Assembly: GCA_040219135.1 (NCBI GenBank)
Contig: JAVJTA010000015.1
Span: 411,928 to 475,927 of the forward strand
DNA from: UBA7803 sp040219135
GTDB lineage: Bacteria > Pseudomonadota > Gammaproteobacteria > Pseudomonadales > Azotimanducaceae
DNA length: 64,000 nucleotides
Reading direction: 5' to 3'
Both the position numbers and the translations under genes were made by a program. Below are positions 27,590 to 36,441 of the stretch, in pieces. Position 1 is the first letter of the stretch. Each line of letters begins with the position of its first letter. The notes beneath the pieces are model-generated. The model had not been told where the DNA came from, ran no database searches, and worked only from the letters and a program-made list of their open reading frames with translations.

Positions 27590-28768
27590 CTATTGCCCGG
27601 CACCGCTGCGGATGTAGCGCTCCAGGCGTTGACTGCGAGCGGCGTATTGCGGGTCGTCGCGCAGCTGCTCGACCGCCAGGCTGGCCGCGTCCCAGTTGCT
27701 CAGGTTGATTTCCACGATGGCGAGCAGGTAGTGGACCCGTGCCGGGGCTTCCTCGGCGTATGCCGCCAGCGATTCGCGCAGTGCTTTGCGCGCCAGTTCG
27801 TACTCTTCGCGCTGGACGTACAGTTGCGCCAGCATCAAGGCACTCTCGCCATCCTCGGCGATGGTCGCGGCCGCGCGAAAAGCGGCCACGGACTGGTCGA
27901 ACTCACGAGCCAGCATCCACAGCTCGCCGAGGAGCATCCGATCGTCGAAGTCGACGGGCTGATCCCGCGCCGCCATGGCGTCAGCGAGCACTCTGGCGCC
28001 GTCCGCCGGCATGTTCAGATGGGCGAACAGGCGCGCGAGCCGCCGGGCGTCGTCGTAGTCGAGCGGCTCGATCCGGTCGGTGATGGCAATGCCGGCGGTT
28101 CCGCGCGGCAGGTTTTCCATGAGCAGGTAGATGGTGGCGAGCTGCCGCCACCAGCGGGTTTCGCCCGGCCTGTCTGCGATGATGCCTTCCAGCAGGGTGA
28201 TGGCTTCGGCTGGGCGCCCGGTGCGCGTGTAAGCGTAGGCCAGCAGCTCCACCCACTGTGCGCGCTGCCTGGGGGCGCTGGCCAACGCCTGTTCGAGCAT
28301 GCGGGCAGCATCTTCGAAACGGTCGAGCTGGATGTAGGTGTAGCCCAGCAGCAGCAGTCCACTCGGGCTCGGTTCGTCGAACTGGGCTGCCCAGCTTTCC
28401 AGCTCACGCAGCGCGGCGCCGGGCTCGTTCTGCAGCAGCAGGATCTGGGCGAGCAGATAGCGAAGCCTCGGGGCGTAGCTTGGCGGTTGACCGGACAGCG
28501 TCGCCTCGAGCTCGCGCCGGGCGGTGTCGAGCTGCTCGTCCTGCATCAGCAGGGCGGCCCGCTCGTGCATCACGAAGGCGAGATCCAGGGATCCTGCCCG
28601 ACGGCCGTCGGCCAGTGACTTGAGGTCCGCAAGCGCTCCGGGTCGATCTTCCTCGGCCCGTTCGATGATGTTGATGACCCGCTTGGCAAGGGCCGGCGTG
28701 ACCGTTTCCGCGGCCTCGGCGGCGTTGATCCATGTCAGGGCCAGCAGCAGGGCGAGCGTGCGCTTCAT
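27590..28768 (-). CDS. Periplasmic TPR protein of the TonB2-type operon
   Basis: A 392-residue protein with a signal peptide (LALLLALTWINAAEA) and about eight TPR-like helix pairs (ESWAAQFDEPSPSGLLLLGY, WVELLAYAYTRTGRPAEAI, LMLAQLYVQREEYELARKAL). TPR proteins end comparable TonB2 operons in Vibrio and Shewanella and probably help assemble or stabilise the complex in the periplasm. The start at 28768 overlaps the tonB stop (ATGA). Last gene of a six-gene coupled operon. Confidence 0.85.
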   Translation of the reverse strand: MKRTLALLLALTWINAAEAAETVTPALAKRVINIIERAEEDRPGALADLKSLADGRRAGSLDLAFVMHERAALLMQDEQLDTARRELEATLSGQPPSYAPRLRYLLAQILLLQNEPGAALRELESWAAQFDEPSPSGLLLLGYTYIQLDRFEDAARMLEQALASAPRQRAQWVELLAYAYTRTGRPAEAITLLEGIIADRPGETRWWRQLATIYLLMENLPRGTAGIAITDRIEPLDYDDARRLARLFAHLNMPADGARVLADAMAARDQPVDFDDRMLLGELWMLAREFDQSVAAFRAAATIAEDGESALMLAQLYVQREEYELARKALRESLAAYAEEAPARVHYLLAIVEINLSNWDAASLAVEQLRDDPQYAARSQRLERYIRSGAGQ

Positions 28769-29406
28769 TCTTTCGGCAGGTCGAAGTCGATGTGAATTCG
28801 GGCGCGTACGGTGACCGGTTGGCCGTTGCGAACCACCGGCCGGAAGCGCCAGCGCAACGCCGCCGCCTCGGCGGCGCTGTTGAACACGGAACCCGGCCTG
28901 GAGTCCACGACCATCGGGTCGCGCACCGAGCCATCCTCGTTCACGTAGAAGACCATCTCCACCCAGCCCTCGAGTTCCCGCATCGCGGCCGAAGGGGGAT
29001 ATTGCGGCGGCAGCATCGAAATGACGGTGAGATCGCTCGCCATGACCAATTCCATCGATTCGCCCGTGCCTTCGACGAGGCGCTGCCCGAGCGCGACGCC
29101 GCCGCCCGCCCCGAGCAGACTGGTGACTTCGAAGGCCGTGACGTCCGTGGGCAGCGCGGATGCCCGGCTCGCGATGTTCTCGACGTCGGCCCGGGGGCGC
29201 TTGATCTCCTGCGGCTTGGGCGGCGGCTTGCGGCGACGGTCCTTGGTGCGGGTTTCGTCCTCCAGCGGGGTTCGCACGAACTCGATGGTCTGTGCATCGA
29301 TGAGGCCCAGCACCCGGGTCGGATCCCGGGCGATCATGTTCTCCATCAGCAGATACAGGCCCAGGTTGATCAGCAGAGCCCCGATCAGCAGGCCCGCGAC
29401 CTTCAC
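28765..29406 (-). CDS. tonB: TonB energy-transducing protein
   Basis: A 213-residue TonB. Membrane anchor at about 4-22, a short proline/lysine linker (RRRKPPPKPQEIKRP), and a C-terminal TonB domain with PQYPPSAAMRELEGWVEM, FYVNEDGSV and RWRFRPVVRNGQPV. The linker is much shorter than in E. coli TonB, as in TonB2-type proteins. Its start overlaps exbD and its stop overlaps the TPR gene, each by four bases. It would deliver the energy of the ExbB/ExbD proton channel to outer-membrane receptors. Confidence 0.9.
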   Translation of the reverse strand: MKVAGLLIGALLINLGLYLLMENMIARDPTRVLGLIDAQTIEFVRTPLEDETRTKDRRRKPPPKPQEIKRPRADVENIASRASALPTDVTAFEVTSLLGAGGGVALGQRLVEGTGESMELVMASDLTVISMLPPQYPPSAAMRELEGWVEMVFYVNEDGSVRDPMVVDSRPGSVFNSAAEAAALRWRFRPVVRNGQPVTVRARIHIDFDLPKE

Positions 29407-29825
29407 TCGCCCAGCTCCTGCTCGGCCGCTGCGGCCGCCAGCGCCACTTTGCCGGCGCCGGCGAGGCGGGCCTGATCGATGACGTCCACCACCAGCCCCG
29501 TGCGTGAGTCCTGATCCGAGAGCACGACCACCGCGGCATCCGGCGCCTCGATGAACATGCGTTCGATCACGCCGCGAAGGCGGCGAACGTCCACCCGTTT
29601 CTTGTCGATCCAGATGTCTCCGGTAGCGGTGACGGCGATGAGTATCGTGGCGGACTGCTGCTCGACGGCGGATTTCGCCACCGGCTGGTCTACCTCCACA
29701 CCGGGGAATTTGACGAAGGTGGAGTTCACCGCGAAGAAGATCAGCAGAATGAAAACCATGTCGATCAGCGGTGTGAGGTTGATGGCGGCGTTGCCGCCTT
29801 CTTCGCGGGTGTGCAGTCGGATCAT
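29403..29825 (-). CDS. exbD: ExbD/TolR-family biopolymer transport protein
   Basis: A 140-residue protein with one membrane helix (LTPLIDMVFILLIFFAVNST) containing the essential aspartate, and a periplasmic ExbD domain (VVVLSDQDSRTGLVVDVIDQ). It forms the proton channel with ExbB. The ATG at 29825 overlaps the exbB stop (ATGA). Confidence 0.92.
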   Translation of the reverse strand: MIRLHTREEGGNAAINLTPLIDMVFILLIFFAVNSTFVKFPGVEVDQPVAKSAVEQQSATILIAVTATGDIWIDKKRVDVRRLRGVIERMFIEAPDAAVVVLSDQDSRTGLVVDVIDQARLAGAGKVALAAAAAEQELGE

Positions 29826-30376
29826 GCGTCCCCCTCCACGGTCGCTCCGAAGGTCACGCCGCCTTGATCGATCAGGTGACCCGAGAGCTGCTCGGTCTCC
29901 CGCTCGATGCGCTGGCTGAGGTCGCCGGCGAAGTACATGCCTGCCAGGGCCGTCATCAGCCCGGCCATGGTGGTGATGAGCGCCTGGGAGATGCCGTCCG
30001 CCATCCCGCGCACGTTGCCGGTGCCGAAGGCGGTCATCACGTCGAAGGTCTTGATCATGCCGGTGACGGTGCCGAGCAGACCGAGCAACGGCAGGATGGC
30101 GGTGATCACGTGGATGGTGCCGATCCAGTTCGACAGCTCGCCGTGGAATGCGCTGGTCAGCCCTGCCCGCAGCCGGCGGTTGACCAGCGGATCGCTGCTG
30201 CGGCCCGCGATCCAGCGGCGCACGGTGGCGGCTGCCAGGTGCTTCTCCGTACGCCAGAAGAACAGATAGCGCTCGAGAATGAGCATCCACATGACGAACG
30301 ACAGCGCGAGGATCGCCACCATCACCCAGCCGCCGGCGATGAACAGGTCGCTGTTGTCGAACCAATCAGCCAGCAT
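29822..30376 (-). CDS. exbB: ExbB/TolQ/MotA-family proton channel protein
   Basis: A 184-residue membrane protein with three helices. The conserved block LLGLLGTVTGMIKTFDVM followed by ISQALITTMAGLMTALAG is the MotA/TolQ/ExbB signature. Its short length matches ExbB2. It overlaps the TtpC-like gene upstream by 11 bases and exbD downstream by four. Confidence 0.92.
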   Translation of the reverse strand: MLADWFDNSDLFIAGGWVMVAILALSFVMWMLILERYLFFWRTEKHLAAATVRRWIAGRSSDPLVNRRLRAGLTSAFHGELSNWIGTIHVITAILPLLGLLGTVTGMIKTFDVMTAFGTGNVRGMADGISQALITTMAGLMTALAGMYFAGDLSQRIERETEQLSGHLIDQGGVTFGATVEGDA

Positions 30377-31715
30377 GAGCGACGTCCCCGGCGCGGCCGG
30401 TGGCGAACAGGTCCGCTGCGATCTCGTCCAGCCGGGTGATCAGACCGTTCGCACGACTCTGCACGAAGCTGTGGATGAGGAGCAGCGGTATCGCGACCGC
30501 CAGGCCGAGCTGGGTGGTGATCAGCGCCTGCGAGATGCCGCCGGACATCAGCCTGGGGTCACCGGCGCCGAACAGCGTGATCACCTGAAAGGTCTCGATC
30601 ATGCCGGTAACGGTTCCCAGCAGACCGAGCAACGGACTCACGGCAGCGAAGATGGCCAGGGTCGGCAGACCCCTGGTCAAACCCTGAGCCGCGCTGGTCA
30701 CGACTTCGTCCATTTTTGCGGACATGGCCTCGGCGTCGGCCAGGAAGTCCGGATCCCGGGCGATGCGCTGCAGCCGATTTATGGCGTGCTGGCCGTCCGT
30801 CGTGTCCTCGGTCAGGGCGCGCCTGGCCCTTCGACTGGCCAGGCCCACATGGAGCAGGCGCTGGATGCCGAGGGCCAGACCAATGACTCCGAGGGCGATG
30901 ATGATGTAGCCGATGATGCCGCCCTGTTCGACGCGCTCGCGCAACTCCGGCGTCTGCACGATCAGGGACAGAATGGCACCGCGGGACGGGTCCAGGGCCA
31001 CCGCCGTGAGCGCCGTGTCGGCCTGCTCGAAGGCCCGGATGTCGCCGACTGCGATGCCGCCGGGTTGTCTGGCCAGGGCGAGCAGTCGGCCACTCTCCGG
31101 CAGAAATCGAAGGTACTCGCCGTCTGCCAGGGCGGTGAACGTGCCAATGCGGGTGACGCGACGGGTTTCTTCCTCGCCTCTGGCGGTGATGATGGGTACC
31201 TCGAAGCGGGCTACCCGGCCGCTCTCGTTCATTTCCCCCAGCAACAGCAACCACAGGTTCCGGAGATCGATGGCGGTTGGAATGCTGTCCTTGCTGCCGA
31301 GCTTCTCCAGCAGCGCCATGCGCTCGGTGAACTGGGCCGAAACCATGGAGTTCTGCACGATGGGCTCGACGTCCGTGGCAACCTGGTTGACCACGGTGAA
31401 GACCTCCTGCAGGTCGCCGGATCGTTCGTCCAGTTGATCTTCGAGATCGGCCAGGTCCGCTTCGCCGTTTTCGTACTCGATACGCAATCGATCGGCTTCG
31501 GCTTCCGCCTGTTCGCGCTTGCGTCGGGCGTCGCTCAGCAGTGCGGCGCGTTCGTTGCGGGCTTCGATGAACTGACGTTCGCGTTCGGCGAGCTCGGCGC
31601 GGCGTACGGAGGAGCCCTCGCGCACGGCGTCGACGAGTTCGCTCAGCGATTCCGGCGCCTGGGCAATCGACTGGGATGCAACGCCCGCGAGCAGGACGAT
31701 CAGGGGCAGCCGCAT
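30366..31715 (-). CDS. TtpC-like MotA/TolQ/ExbB protein with periplasmic coiled-coil extension
   Basis: A 449-residue second ExbB-like protein. After a signal peptide (LPLIVLLAGVASQSIAQ) comes a long coiled coil (ARRKREQAEAEADRLRIEYE) and a periplasmic domain to about 270. Three membrane helices follow with LLGLLGTVTGMIETFQV and ISQALITTQLGLAVAIP. This is the architecture of TtpC, the extra component required by Vibrio TonB2 systems. The start at 31715 shares one base with the DUF3450 stop, so the genes are coupled. Confidence 0.87.
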   Translation of the reverse strand: MRLPLIVLLAGVASQSIAQAPESLSELVDAVREGSSVRRAELAERERQFIEARNERAALLSDARRKREQAEAEADRLRIEYENGEADLADLEDQLDERSGDLQEVFTVVNQVATDVEPIVQNSMVSAQFTERMALLEKLGSKDSIPTAIDLRNLWLLLLGEMNESGRVARFEVPIITARGEEETRRVTRIGTFTALADGEYLRFLPESGRLLALARQPGGIAVGDIRAFEQADTALTAVALDPSRGAILSLIVQTPELRERVEQGGIIGYIIIALGVIGLALGIQRLLHVGLASRRARRALTEDTTDGQHAINRLQRIARDPDFLADAEAMSAKMDEVVTSAAQGLTRGLPTLAIFAAVSPLLGLLGTVTGMIETFQVITLFGAGDPRLMSGGISQALITTQLGLAVAIPLLLIHSFVQSRANGLITRLDEIAADLFATGRAGDVAHAG

Positions 31716-32542
31716 CAGGGTGTCTCCCGGGTCCACAATGGCAGCTCCACGAGGTTGGGAGGCGCCTGTTTGCGGGCGACGCGCACGGCGTAGTCGAGGG
31801 CGTCGAGGTGGCGTGGATCCAACGGGTGCCAGCTTCCGGCGACCGTGTCCCAGATGCCGGCTTCCTGGCGGTCGAGACTCAGGTAGTACAGGGCAACCCG
31901 ACCGACCCGGAGGAAGTCCACCGTGAGGTCGCGGCCGGCTACCGTTGCGGGGCCTTCATAGGCCTCGATGGATTGACCGTACTCCGCTTCGATCTGGTAG
32001 GTCTCGATGACGCGCCGGTACTTTTCGGCGATGTCGACGTCCGAGCGGGTCATGTTGGACTTCAGCACGCCCAGGCGCGCGCTGCGCTCGTCGACCAGCA
32101 TGGGCTGGTCCAGCTCGATGAACTGTCCCAGCACGTCGACCATTTCCACCATGAGTGGCACGAGGGCCTGGCGGATGACTTCGATTTCCTCGAGCTCCGC
32201 ACCGAGTCGGGTCTTCTCCGCGGCCTGACTGGCGAGCAGTCCGCGCATGTTCTCGTTGTAGGTCAGCAGGTCTTCGTAGCGTTCGAGCTCACTATGGTAG
32301 GCGGACAGCATGGTCAGCGCTTCATCATCGAGGTCCTCGATTCGCTTCTGGCTCTGCTGCGCCGCGCGCTGAAATTCCTCCTGCTCGTCGAGGACGTCGC
32401 CTACGTCCGCGCCCCGGGAAGCGCCCGGGACGAAAACCAGGCAGGCCAGGGCCAGGCTGAGCAGGTGTTGGCGCATCCGCGCCGGCAGCCTGTCAATACG
32501 CTGGCGCCAGTGTAGGGATGCGATCGCGTTCGTCATGATCAT
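31715..32542 (-). CDS. DUF3450 family periplasmic protein
   Basis: A 275-residue protein heading the TonB2-type operon. Signal peptide (LLSLALACLVFVPGASRG), then coiled-coil segments (QRAAQQSQKRIEDLDDEALT, NMRGLLASQAAEKTRLGAEL) and a folded C-terminal region with RVGRVALYYLSLDRQEAGIW, the DUF3450 hallmark. DUF3450 genes regularly precede TtpC-ExbB-ExbD-TonB sets. Function is unknown; a periplasmic scaffold role is inferred. Start could be any of three in-frame ATGs between 32542 and 32476. Confidence 0.85.
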   Translation of the reverse strand: MIMTNAIASLHWRQRIDRLPARMRQHLLSLALACLVFVPGASRGADVGDVLDEQEEFQRAAQQSQKRIEDLDDEALTMLSAYHSELERYEDLLTYNENMRGLLASQAAEKTRLGAELEEIEVIRQALVPLMVEMVDVLGQFIELDQPMLVDERSARLGVLKSNMTRSDVDIAEKYRRVIETYQIEAEYGQSIEAYEGPATVAGRDLTVDFLRVGRVALYYLSLDRQEAGIWDTVAGSWHPLDPRHLDALDYAVRVARKQAPPNLVELPLWTRETP

Positions 32543-32632
32543 CCGCCGGGTGTCCCATCGAGTTCACATGACTTTATATCGTTCGCCGGCCGGGACCCGG
32601 CACTGCGGGATGTACGTAATCGGCGACGGCAG

Positions 32633-32761
32633 CTATTGCGGAAACGCCGCAGCGAAGTCCTCGGCGTGGAGCTCAGCGACGTTCGCGACGAAGCTGATCG
32701 TATGATAGCTGCCGCAGAGCGCGAGGATCTCGAGCTGCTGCTCCACAGCGTCTGAAACGGA
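32633..32761 (-). pseudogene. C-terminal remnant of a carboxymuconolactone decarboxylase-family gene
   Basis: The minus-strand frame ending at 32633 reads AVEQQLEILALCGSYHTISF then VANVAELHAEDFAA. This matches the C-terminal helices of carboxymuconolactone decarboxylase/AhpD-like proteins. No N-terminal part or start lies upstream; instead an HxlR fragment begins within 60 bases, so a deletion has joined the ends of two neighbouring genes. Confidence 0.55.
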
Positions 32762-32811
32762 GCGAGCGTTTGCGGCCGAAGCGACCCGTTGTCGCCGCAC
32801 CGGTTCTGCAG

Positions 32812-32949
32812 CTAACGGAAGGTGAGGCGCTCCTTGTGGAGTTCCCACAGGATCCGGAGCGTCCATCGCTGTCCGAGGAGATCGAACGGCACCATGATCG
32901 GACGGCCCGTCGTCGAGCCCCGAACCGGCGATCCGGGGATTTTCGTCAT
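32812..32949 (-). pseudogene. Truncated HxlR-family regulator
   Basis: 45 codons on the minus strand: an Arg/Gly-rich leader, then GRPIMVPFDLLGQRWTLRIL and WELHKERLTFR before a stop codon. This is the first half of an HxlR winged helix (WTLRILWEL...LTFR.LQ), and LQNRC follows directly after the stop, so the gene has been cut by a nonsense change and deletion. HxlR regulators often sit beside carboxymuconolactone decarboxylase-like genes, and a fragment of one follows. Confidence 0.65.
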
Positions 32950-32950
32950 G

Positions 32951-34003
32951 TCATCCGGTGGACCGCTGAAACGCCGCCGCGGCGGCATGTTCGGCTGTCT
33001 TCGAATCAGAGGCTTGGGCATCTCCGGCACCGTCCCGCGCGTGCCGGTAGCTGATCCAGATCAGGAACTGCAGCCCGAACAGGAGTGATGCGGCGAGCAG
33101 ATGCGTCGGCTGCACGAAGGCGGGCATGCCGAGATGACCGAGCGTGGCGCCGGATGCGATCGCGATGCCGATCACCCCGACCATCGCGGCCGTGAGCCGC
33201 GTGAGGGTGTGCCCCCAGCCGAGCGACTTCACGAGCAGCCAGCCGAGCCACAGGTTGGCAGCGAGGACGACGGCGGAGAAGCTCCGGTGCACGTAGAAGA
33301 ACCAGGGCATGTACTCGATCCAGCTCATCCTCAGCGCCTCGCCCTGGGACTTGGCGATGTGGTCCGTCATCTCCCGCACCTGGGTGCCGAGCGCAACCTG
33401 CAGGATCGTCAGGGCAACGACGGCGTAGAGCCATTTCTCGAATGATGCCGGCAGCGCGTTCACCGGCTGGCGCGCCATGAGCCCCTGGCGAGCGCGCGCG
33501 AGCGCGAAAATCAGCGTGCCGACGATGGCAAGCGCCATCAGCATGTGGACCGTGATCAGGCCGGGCTGCAGGTTCGATGCCACCACCCTCGCTCCCAGCC
33601 AGCCCTGGAATCCGACCATGAAGAACGCGGCGACCGATGCGATCGTGATTGCGCGGTCGTGCCGGCGCAGCGGCCACGAGAAGATCGCCGTGAGGAAAAT
33701 GAGAAACCCGATCGTCACTCCGACCAGGCGATTGGTGTACTCGGTCCAGGTCTTCACGACGTTGAAGCGCGTGTCCGCGTAGCCGAGTTCCGCGTAGATC
33801 TCCTGGTAGTTCGCGGGCAGCTCGGACTCGCTCGTGGGCGGAATCCACTGGCCGAAGCAGGTCGGCCAGTCCGGGCAGCCCATGCCGGCCCCGGACGCGC
33901 GCACGGTGGCGCCGACGAGGATGAGGAAATAGACGGCCGCCAGCGTGACGAGCGCTACGCGACGGTAGCGGCGAAGTGCGTCGGCAGGGTAGGGATCGAT
34001 CAT
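32951..34003 (-). CDS. ctaA: Heme A synthase (COX15/CtaA)
   Basis: A 350-residue, eight-helix inner-membrane enzyme converting heme O to heme A for aa3-type oxidases. Landmarks: GATVRASGAGMGCPDWPTC (with the conserved Cys and Asp), TWTEYTNRLVG with heme-ligand His/Glu region, FQGWLGARVVASNL, ITVHMLMALAIV, the second-half YVHRSFSAVV and FVQPTHLLAASLLFG. The start at 34003 aligns with family members; a longer frame adds 13 residues. No oxidase or heme O synthase gene is nearby, so it stands alone. Confidence 0.9.
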   Translation of the reverse strand: MIDPYPADALRRYRRVALVTLAAVYFLILVGATVRASGAGMGCPDWPTCFGQWIPPTSESELPANYQEIYAELGYADTRFNVVKTWTEYTNRLVGVTIGFLIFLTAIFSWPLRRHDRAITIASVAAFFMVGFQGWLGARVVASNLQPGLITVHMLMALAIVGTLIFALARARQGLMARQPVNALPASFEKWLYAVVALTILQVALGTQVREMTDHIAKSQGEALRMSWIEYMPWFFYVHRSFSAVVLAANLWLGWLLVKSLGWGHTLTRLTAAMVGVIGIAIASGATLGHLGMPAFVQPTHLLAASLLFGLQFLIWISYRHARDGAGDAQASDSKTAEHAAAAAFQRSTG

Positions 34004-34089
34004 CAGGCGAGTGGGCCGTCCGGCTGCTGGAGACGCCGGCAAGCTAAACCAGACCCGGAGTCACTGCAACTCGGACCGGCAGAGGGCTG

Positions 34090-34578
34090 TCAGTCGTTCA
34101 GGCCGCTCTCGCCGTAGCGTTTTGCCGGGCCGGTGCCGCCGGGGCCGAGCCGGCCATGATCGCCGAAGTGGCCTTTGCCGGGCACGTGGTTGATCTCGAT
34201 GCGGAGGCCGTCCGGGTCTTCGAACAGCACCGAGTAGTACCCCGGTGCGAAATGGTCCCCCGTCTCGGGCTCGTGAACCAGTCGGGCGCCCAGGGATCGC
34301 GCCTGTTCGGCGATGGCGTCCACGTCTTCCCGGGAGCGCGCTCGCAGGCAGAAGTGATGCAGCCCCACGCTCCACTGATCGAAGGTCCTGTCACGCTTCT
34401 CCGCTGGCGCCAGCCGCGCCAGCAGTCCGGTGCGGCCACCGATGCAGTAGACCGTGTCGTCGTTGCGGATCAGGGTGGACATCCCCATGAAATGGCAAAG
34501 CGACTCCCAGAACGGCAGCCCTTCGGGGGAATTGATGGTGAACTGGATGTGGGCGACGCCGTTGATCTCCACGCTCAT
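34090..34578 (-). CDS. VOC-family (glyoxalase-like) protein
   Basis: A 162-residue single VOC protein. It begins MSVEINGVAHIQFTINSPEG, has the metal-type His in GVAHIQF and HHFCLRARS, and ends the module with SVLFEDPDGLRIEINHVPG, the canonical glutamate-bearing strand. It is probably a small-molecule lyase or dioxygenase-like enzyme; the substrate is unknown. The start at 34578 is chosen because it aligns with the fold. Confidence 0.85.
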   Translation of the reverse strand: MSVEINGVAHIQFTINSPEGLPFWESLCHFMGMSTLIRNDDTVYCIGGRTGLLARLAPAEKRDRTFDQWSVGLHHFCLRARSREDVDAIAEQARSLGARLVHEPETGDHFAPGYYSVLFEDPDGLRIEINHVPGKGHFGDHGRLGPGGTGPAKRYGESGLND

Positions 34579-34910
34579 GCCCGGTGTCCTGCCATGCCGA
34601 TATCTATCCTCCCCCGGGCGCGACGCCACCATGGCCAACCATAGAGGGGGTCGCTCGTAAGAACAACCAGCACTCCGCGCAAGATCGGGGCACGGGTGCT
34701 GTTCGACCGGTAGAGTCGTCAGCCGCCCAGCAACTGCTCCGAAGTGGAAATGAGGCCAGGGATGTGATCCGGGAAACGCCGGTAGCGTTCGTCCTGGCTC
34801 TCACCCGAAAAGTCCGCAATTCTTTTTGCCGCGTCCTGGCTCACAGGCTACGAGCTGACCGAAAATAGTAGCCATACCGATCCGGCCGGCCCGAATGGAG
34901 TGAAGACCTC
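34579..34910. other. Intergenic stretch without recognisable gene
   Basis: About 330 bases between divergent genes. I see no convincing coding frame, RNA or hairpin. Promoters for the VOC gene (minus strand) and azoR (plus strand) must lie here but no box is clear enough to name. GGAGTGA precedes the azoR ATG. Confidence 0.5.
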
Positions 34911-35534
34911 ATGAGCAGAATTCTACACATCGAAGCCAGTCCGAAAGGGGAGCGTTCCGGGTCTTCAAAGCTCGCTGCCTGGTTTCTCGACGCGTACCGC
35001 CAGGCGCATCCGCAGGACCAGGTCGAAAAACTGAACGTGTTCGATGCGCCGCTGCCGGCCTTCGGTGCAGACGCAGCGCATGCCAAGTTCGCGCCGATCT
35101 ACGGTGAAGAAGTGAGTGCGTCCCAGAAGCGCCTCTGGGAGGACGTGAAGTCGCACATCGCGCGTCTGGACAGCTTCGACAAGATCGTGCTGTCGTCGCC
35201 GATGTGGAACTACTCGGTCCCCTATCCGCTGAAACACTACCTGGACATCATCATGCAACCGGGCATCACATTCGGCTACGACCCGAAAAAGATGATCCAC
35301 ATCGGCCTGCTGAAGAACCGCCCCGTGCAGCTGCTGCTGACGCGCTCGTCGACGCCGCCGGGCGACTACGGTGACTTTCAGCTGCCGTACCTGCGTTTCG
35401 TCTTCAGCGCGATGGGCCTCACGGACCTGAGGGCCGTCACCGCGTGGCAGACGACGAAGATGAGCGCAGACGAACGCGCCAGCTACCTCGCATCCTTCGA
35501 AACCGAGTGCAGGGAAATGGCTTCGGTATTCTGA
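34911..35534 (+). CDS. azoR: FMN-dependent NADH-azoreductase
   Basis: A 207-residue flavodoxin-fold quinone/azo reductase. FMN-binding loop near the N-terminus (LHIEASPKGERSGSSKLA), the SSPMWNYSVPYPLKHYLD loop and a C-terminal IDLRAVTAW-like strand (LTDLRAVTAWQTTKM) match AzoR/AcpD. It reduces quinones and azo dyes with NADH, protecting against electrophile stress. Length equals that of E. coli AzoR (about 201). A clear ribosome site precedes the ATG. Confidence 0.9.
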   Translation: MSRILHIEASPKGERSGSSKLAAWFLDAYRQAHPQDQVEKLNVFDAPLPAFGADAAHAKFAPIYGEEVSASQKRLWEDVKSHIARLDSFDKIVLSSPMWNYSVPYPLKHYLDIIMQPGITFGYDPKKMIHIGLLKNRPVQLLLTRSSTPPGDYGDFQLPYLRFVFSAMGLTDLRAVTAWQTTKMSADERASYLASFETECREMASVF

Positions 35535-35599
35535 GGCGACGCCCGACCGGACTCACCAGGAGACGTGGCGGTTGCGAGACACACAGGAGGAAGACCAAC

Positions 35600-36141
35600 G
35601 TGGACCTGTTGAAACGTGCTGAAGACCTGGTGCCGTTGTTCCGCGAGACCGCGCGCGAGGCCGAGATCGCCCGCAGACCCCCGGACCGCGTGATCGATGC
35701 GGTCAGGGAGAGCGGTCTGTATGCCTTGATGCTGCCTGAGCAATACGGGGGGCACGAGGCTGATCTGGACACGTTCTTCGATGTCGTTCTGACGTTGTCA
35801 CGTGCCGATGCCGCCATGGGATGGCTGACGGGTTTCTACATCGAGCACAACCTGTGGCTGCTCAGTTATCCGCAGAAGGTCTACGAGAAGGTTTTGAATG
35901 GCAACAACCACGTGCTGGCGCCCGCCACGCTCAATATGGGTGGCGGCAAGGCCCGCAAGGTAGACGGTGGCTATCGGCTCAGCGGCCAGTGGCAATGGGG
36001 GACCGGAATCATCCACAGCACCTGGGTGATGGCCGGGGACTTGTGATGGTAGAAGGCGGCCCTCCGGAATCATGCCGTGTTCGCAAGGCAGTCCCGCTAC
36101 AGCGAGCTCGGCCGCGCGCTGCTGGGACAGGAGGGGACATG
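35600..36141 (+). pseudogene. Flavin-dependent monooxygenase/acyl-CoA-dehydrogenase-like gene with internal deletion
   Basis: Starting at GTG 35600, 148 codons read as the N-terminal domain of the HsaA/acyl-CoA-dehydrogenase-like family (LMLPEQYGGHEADLDTFFDV, AMGWLTGFYIEHNLW, GGYRLSGQWQWGTGI). The frame then meets TGA (36044) and TAG, but the same frame resumes with ALRNHAVFARQSRYSELGRA and LLGQEGT, a C-terminal tail of the family, stopping at 36139-36141. The middle, some 200 residues, is missing. The terminal TGA overlaps the next ATG, preserving the original operon junction. Confidence 0.7.
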
Positions 36142-36441
36142 AGCAAGCTCGACGGCCTCGAGGGACGAGAGACCGGAGATGGTCGGGACGAGAACCTGAA
36201 GGTCCTGGCCGGCATACCTCGCTACATCGAGGGTGCTCACACCGACGTCCGGTTTCGCGAAGAGACGGAATCGGGCTTCGTGCAGCAACACACACTGCGC
36301 GGCACCGCGCCCGATGGGCATCGCCTGCCGCTGGCGCGCATCGACCTGGTCAAGCTCGCCTACCGGGATGGCGGCGTGGTGCAGAAGATCCGCACGGTGC
36401 ACGACGACGGCCGCGCCGAATGCGGCGAGCGGGGGAATTGA
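36139..36441 (+). CDS. Short NTF2/SnoaL-like protein
   Basis: A 100-residue protein with a strong AGGAGGGG ribosome site. The C-terminal two thirds (RYIEGAHTDVRFREETESGF, QQHTLRGTAPDGHRL, GGVVQKIRTVHDDGRAE) follow SnoaL-like polyketide cyclase/isomerase proteins. The normal N-terminal helices seem to be missing or replaced by a polar segment, so it may be truncated. The ATG overlaps the remnant monooxygenase stop and its own stop overlaps the MFS start (TTGA). Confidence 0.55.
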   Translation: MSKLDGLEGRETGDGRDENLKVLAGIPRYIEGAHTDVRFREETESGFVQQHTLRGTAPDGHRLPLARIDLVKLAYRDGGVVQKIRTVHDDGRAECGERGN

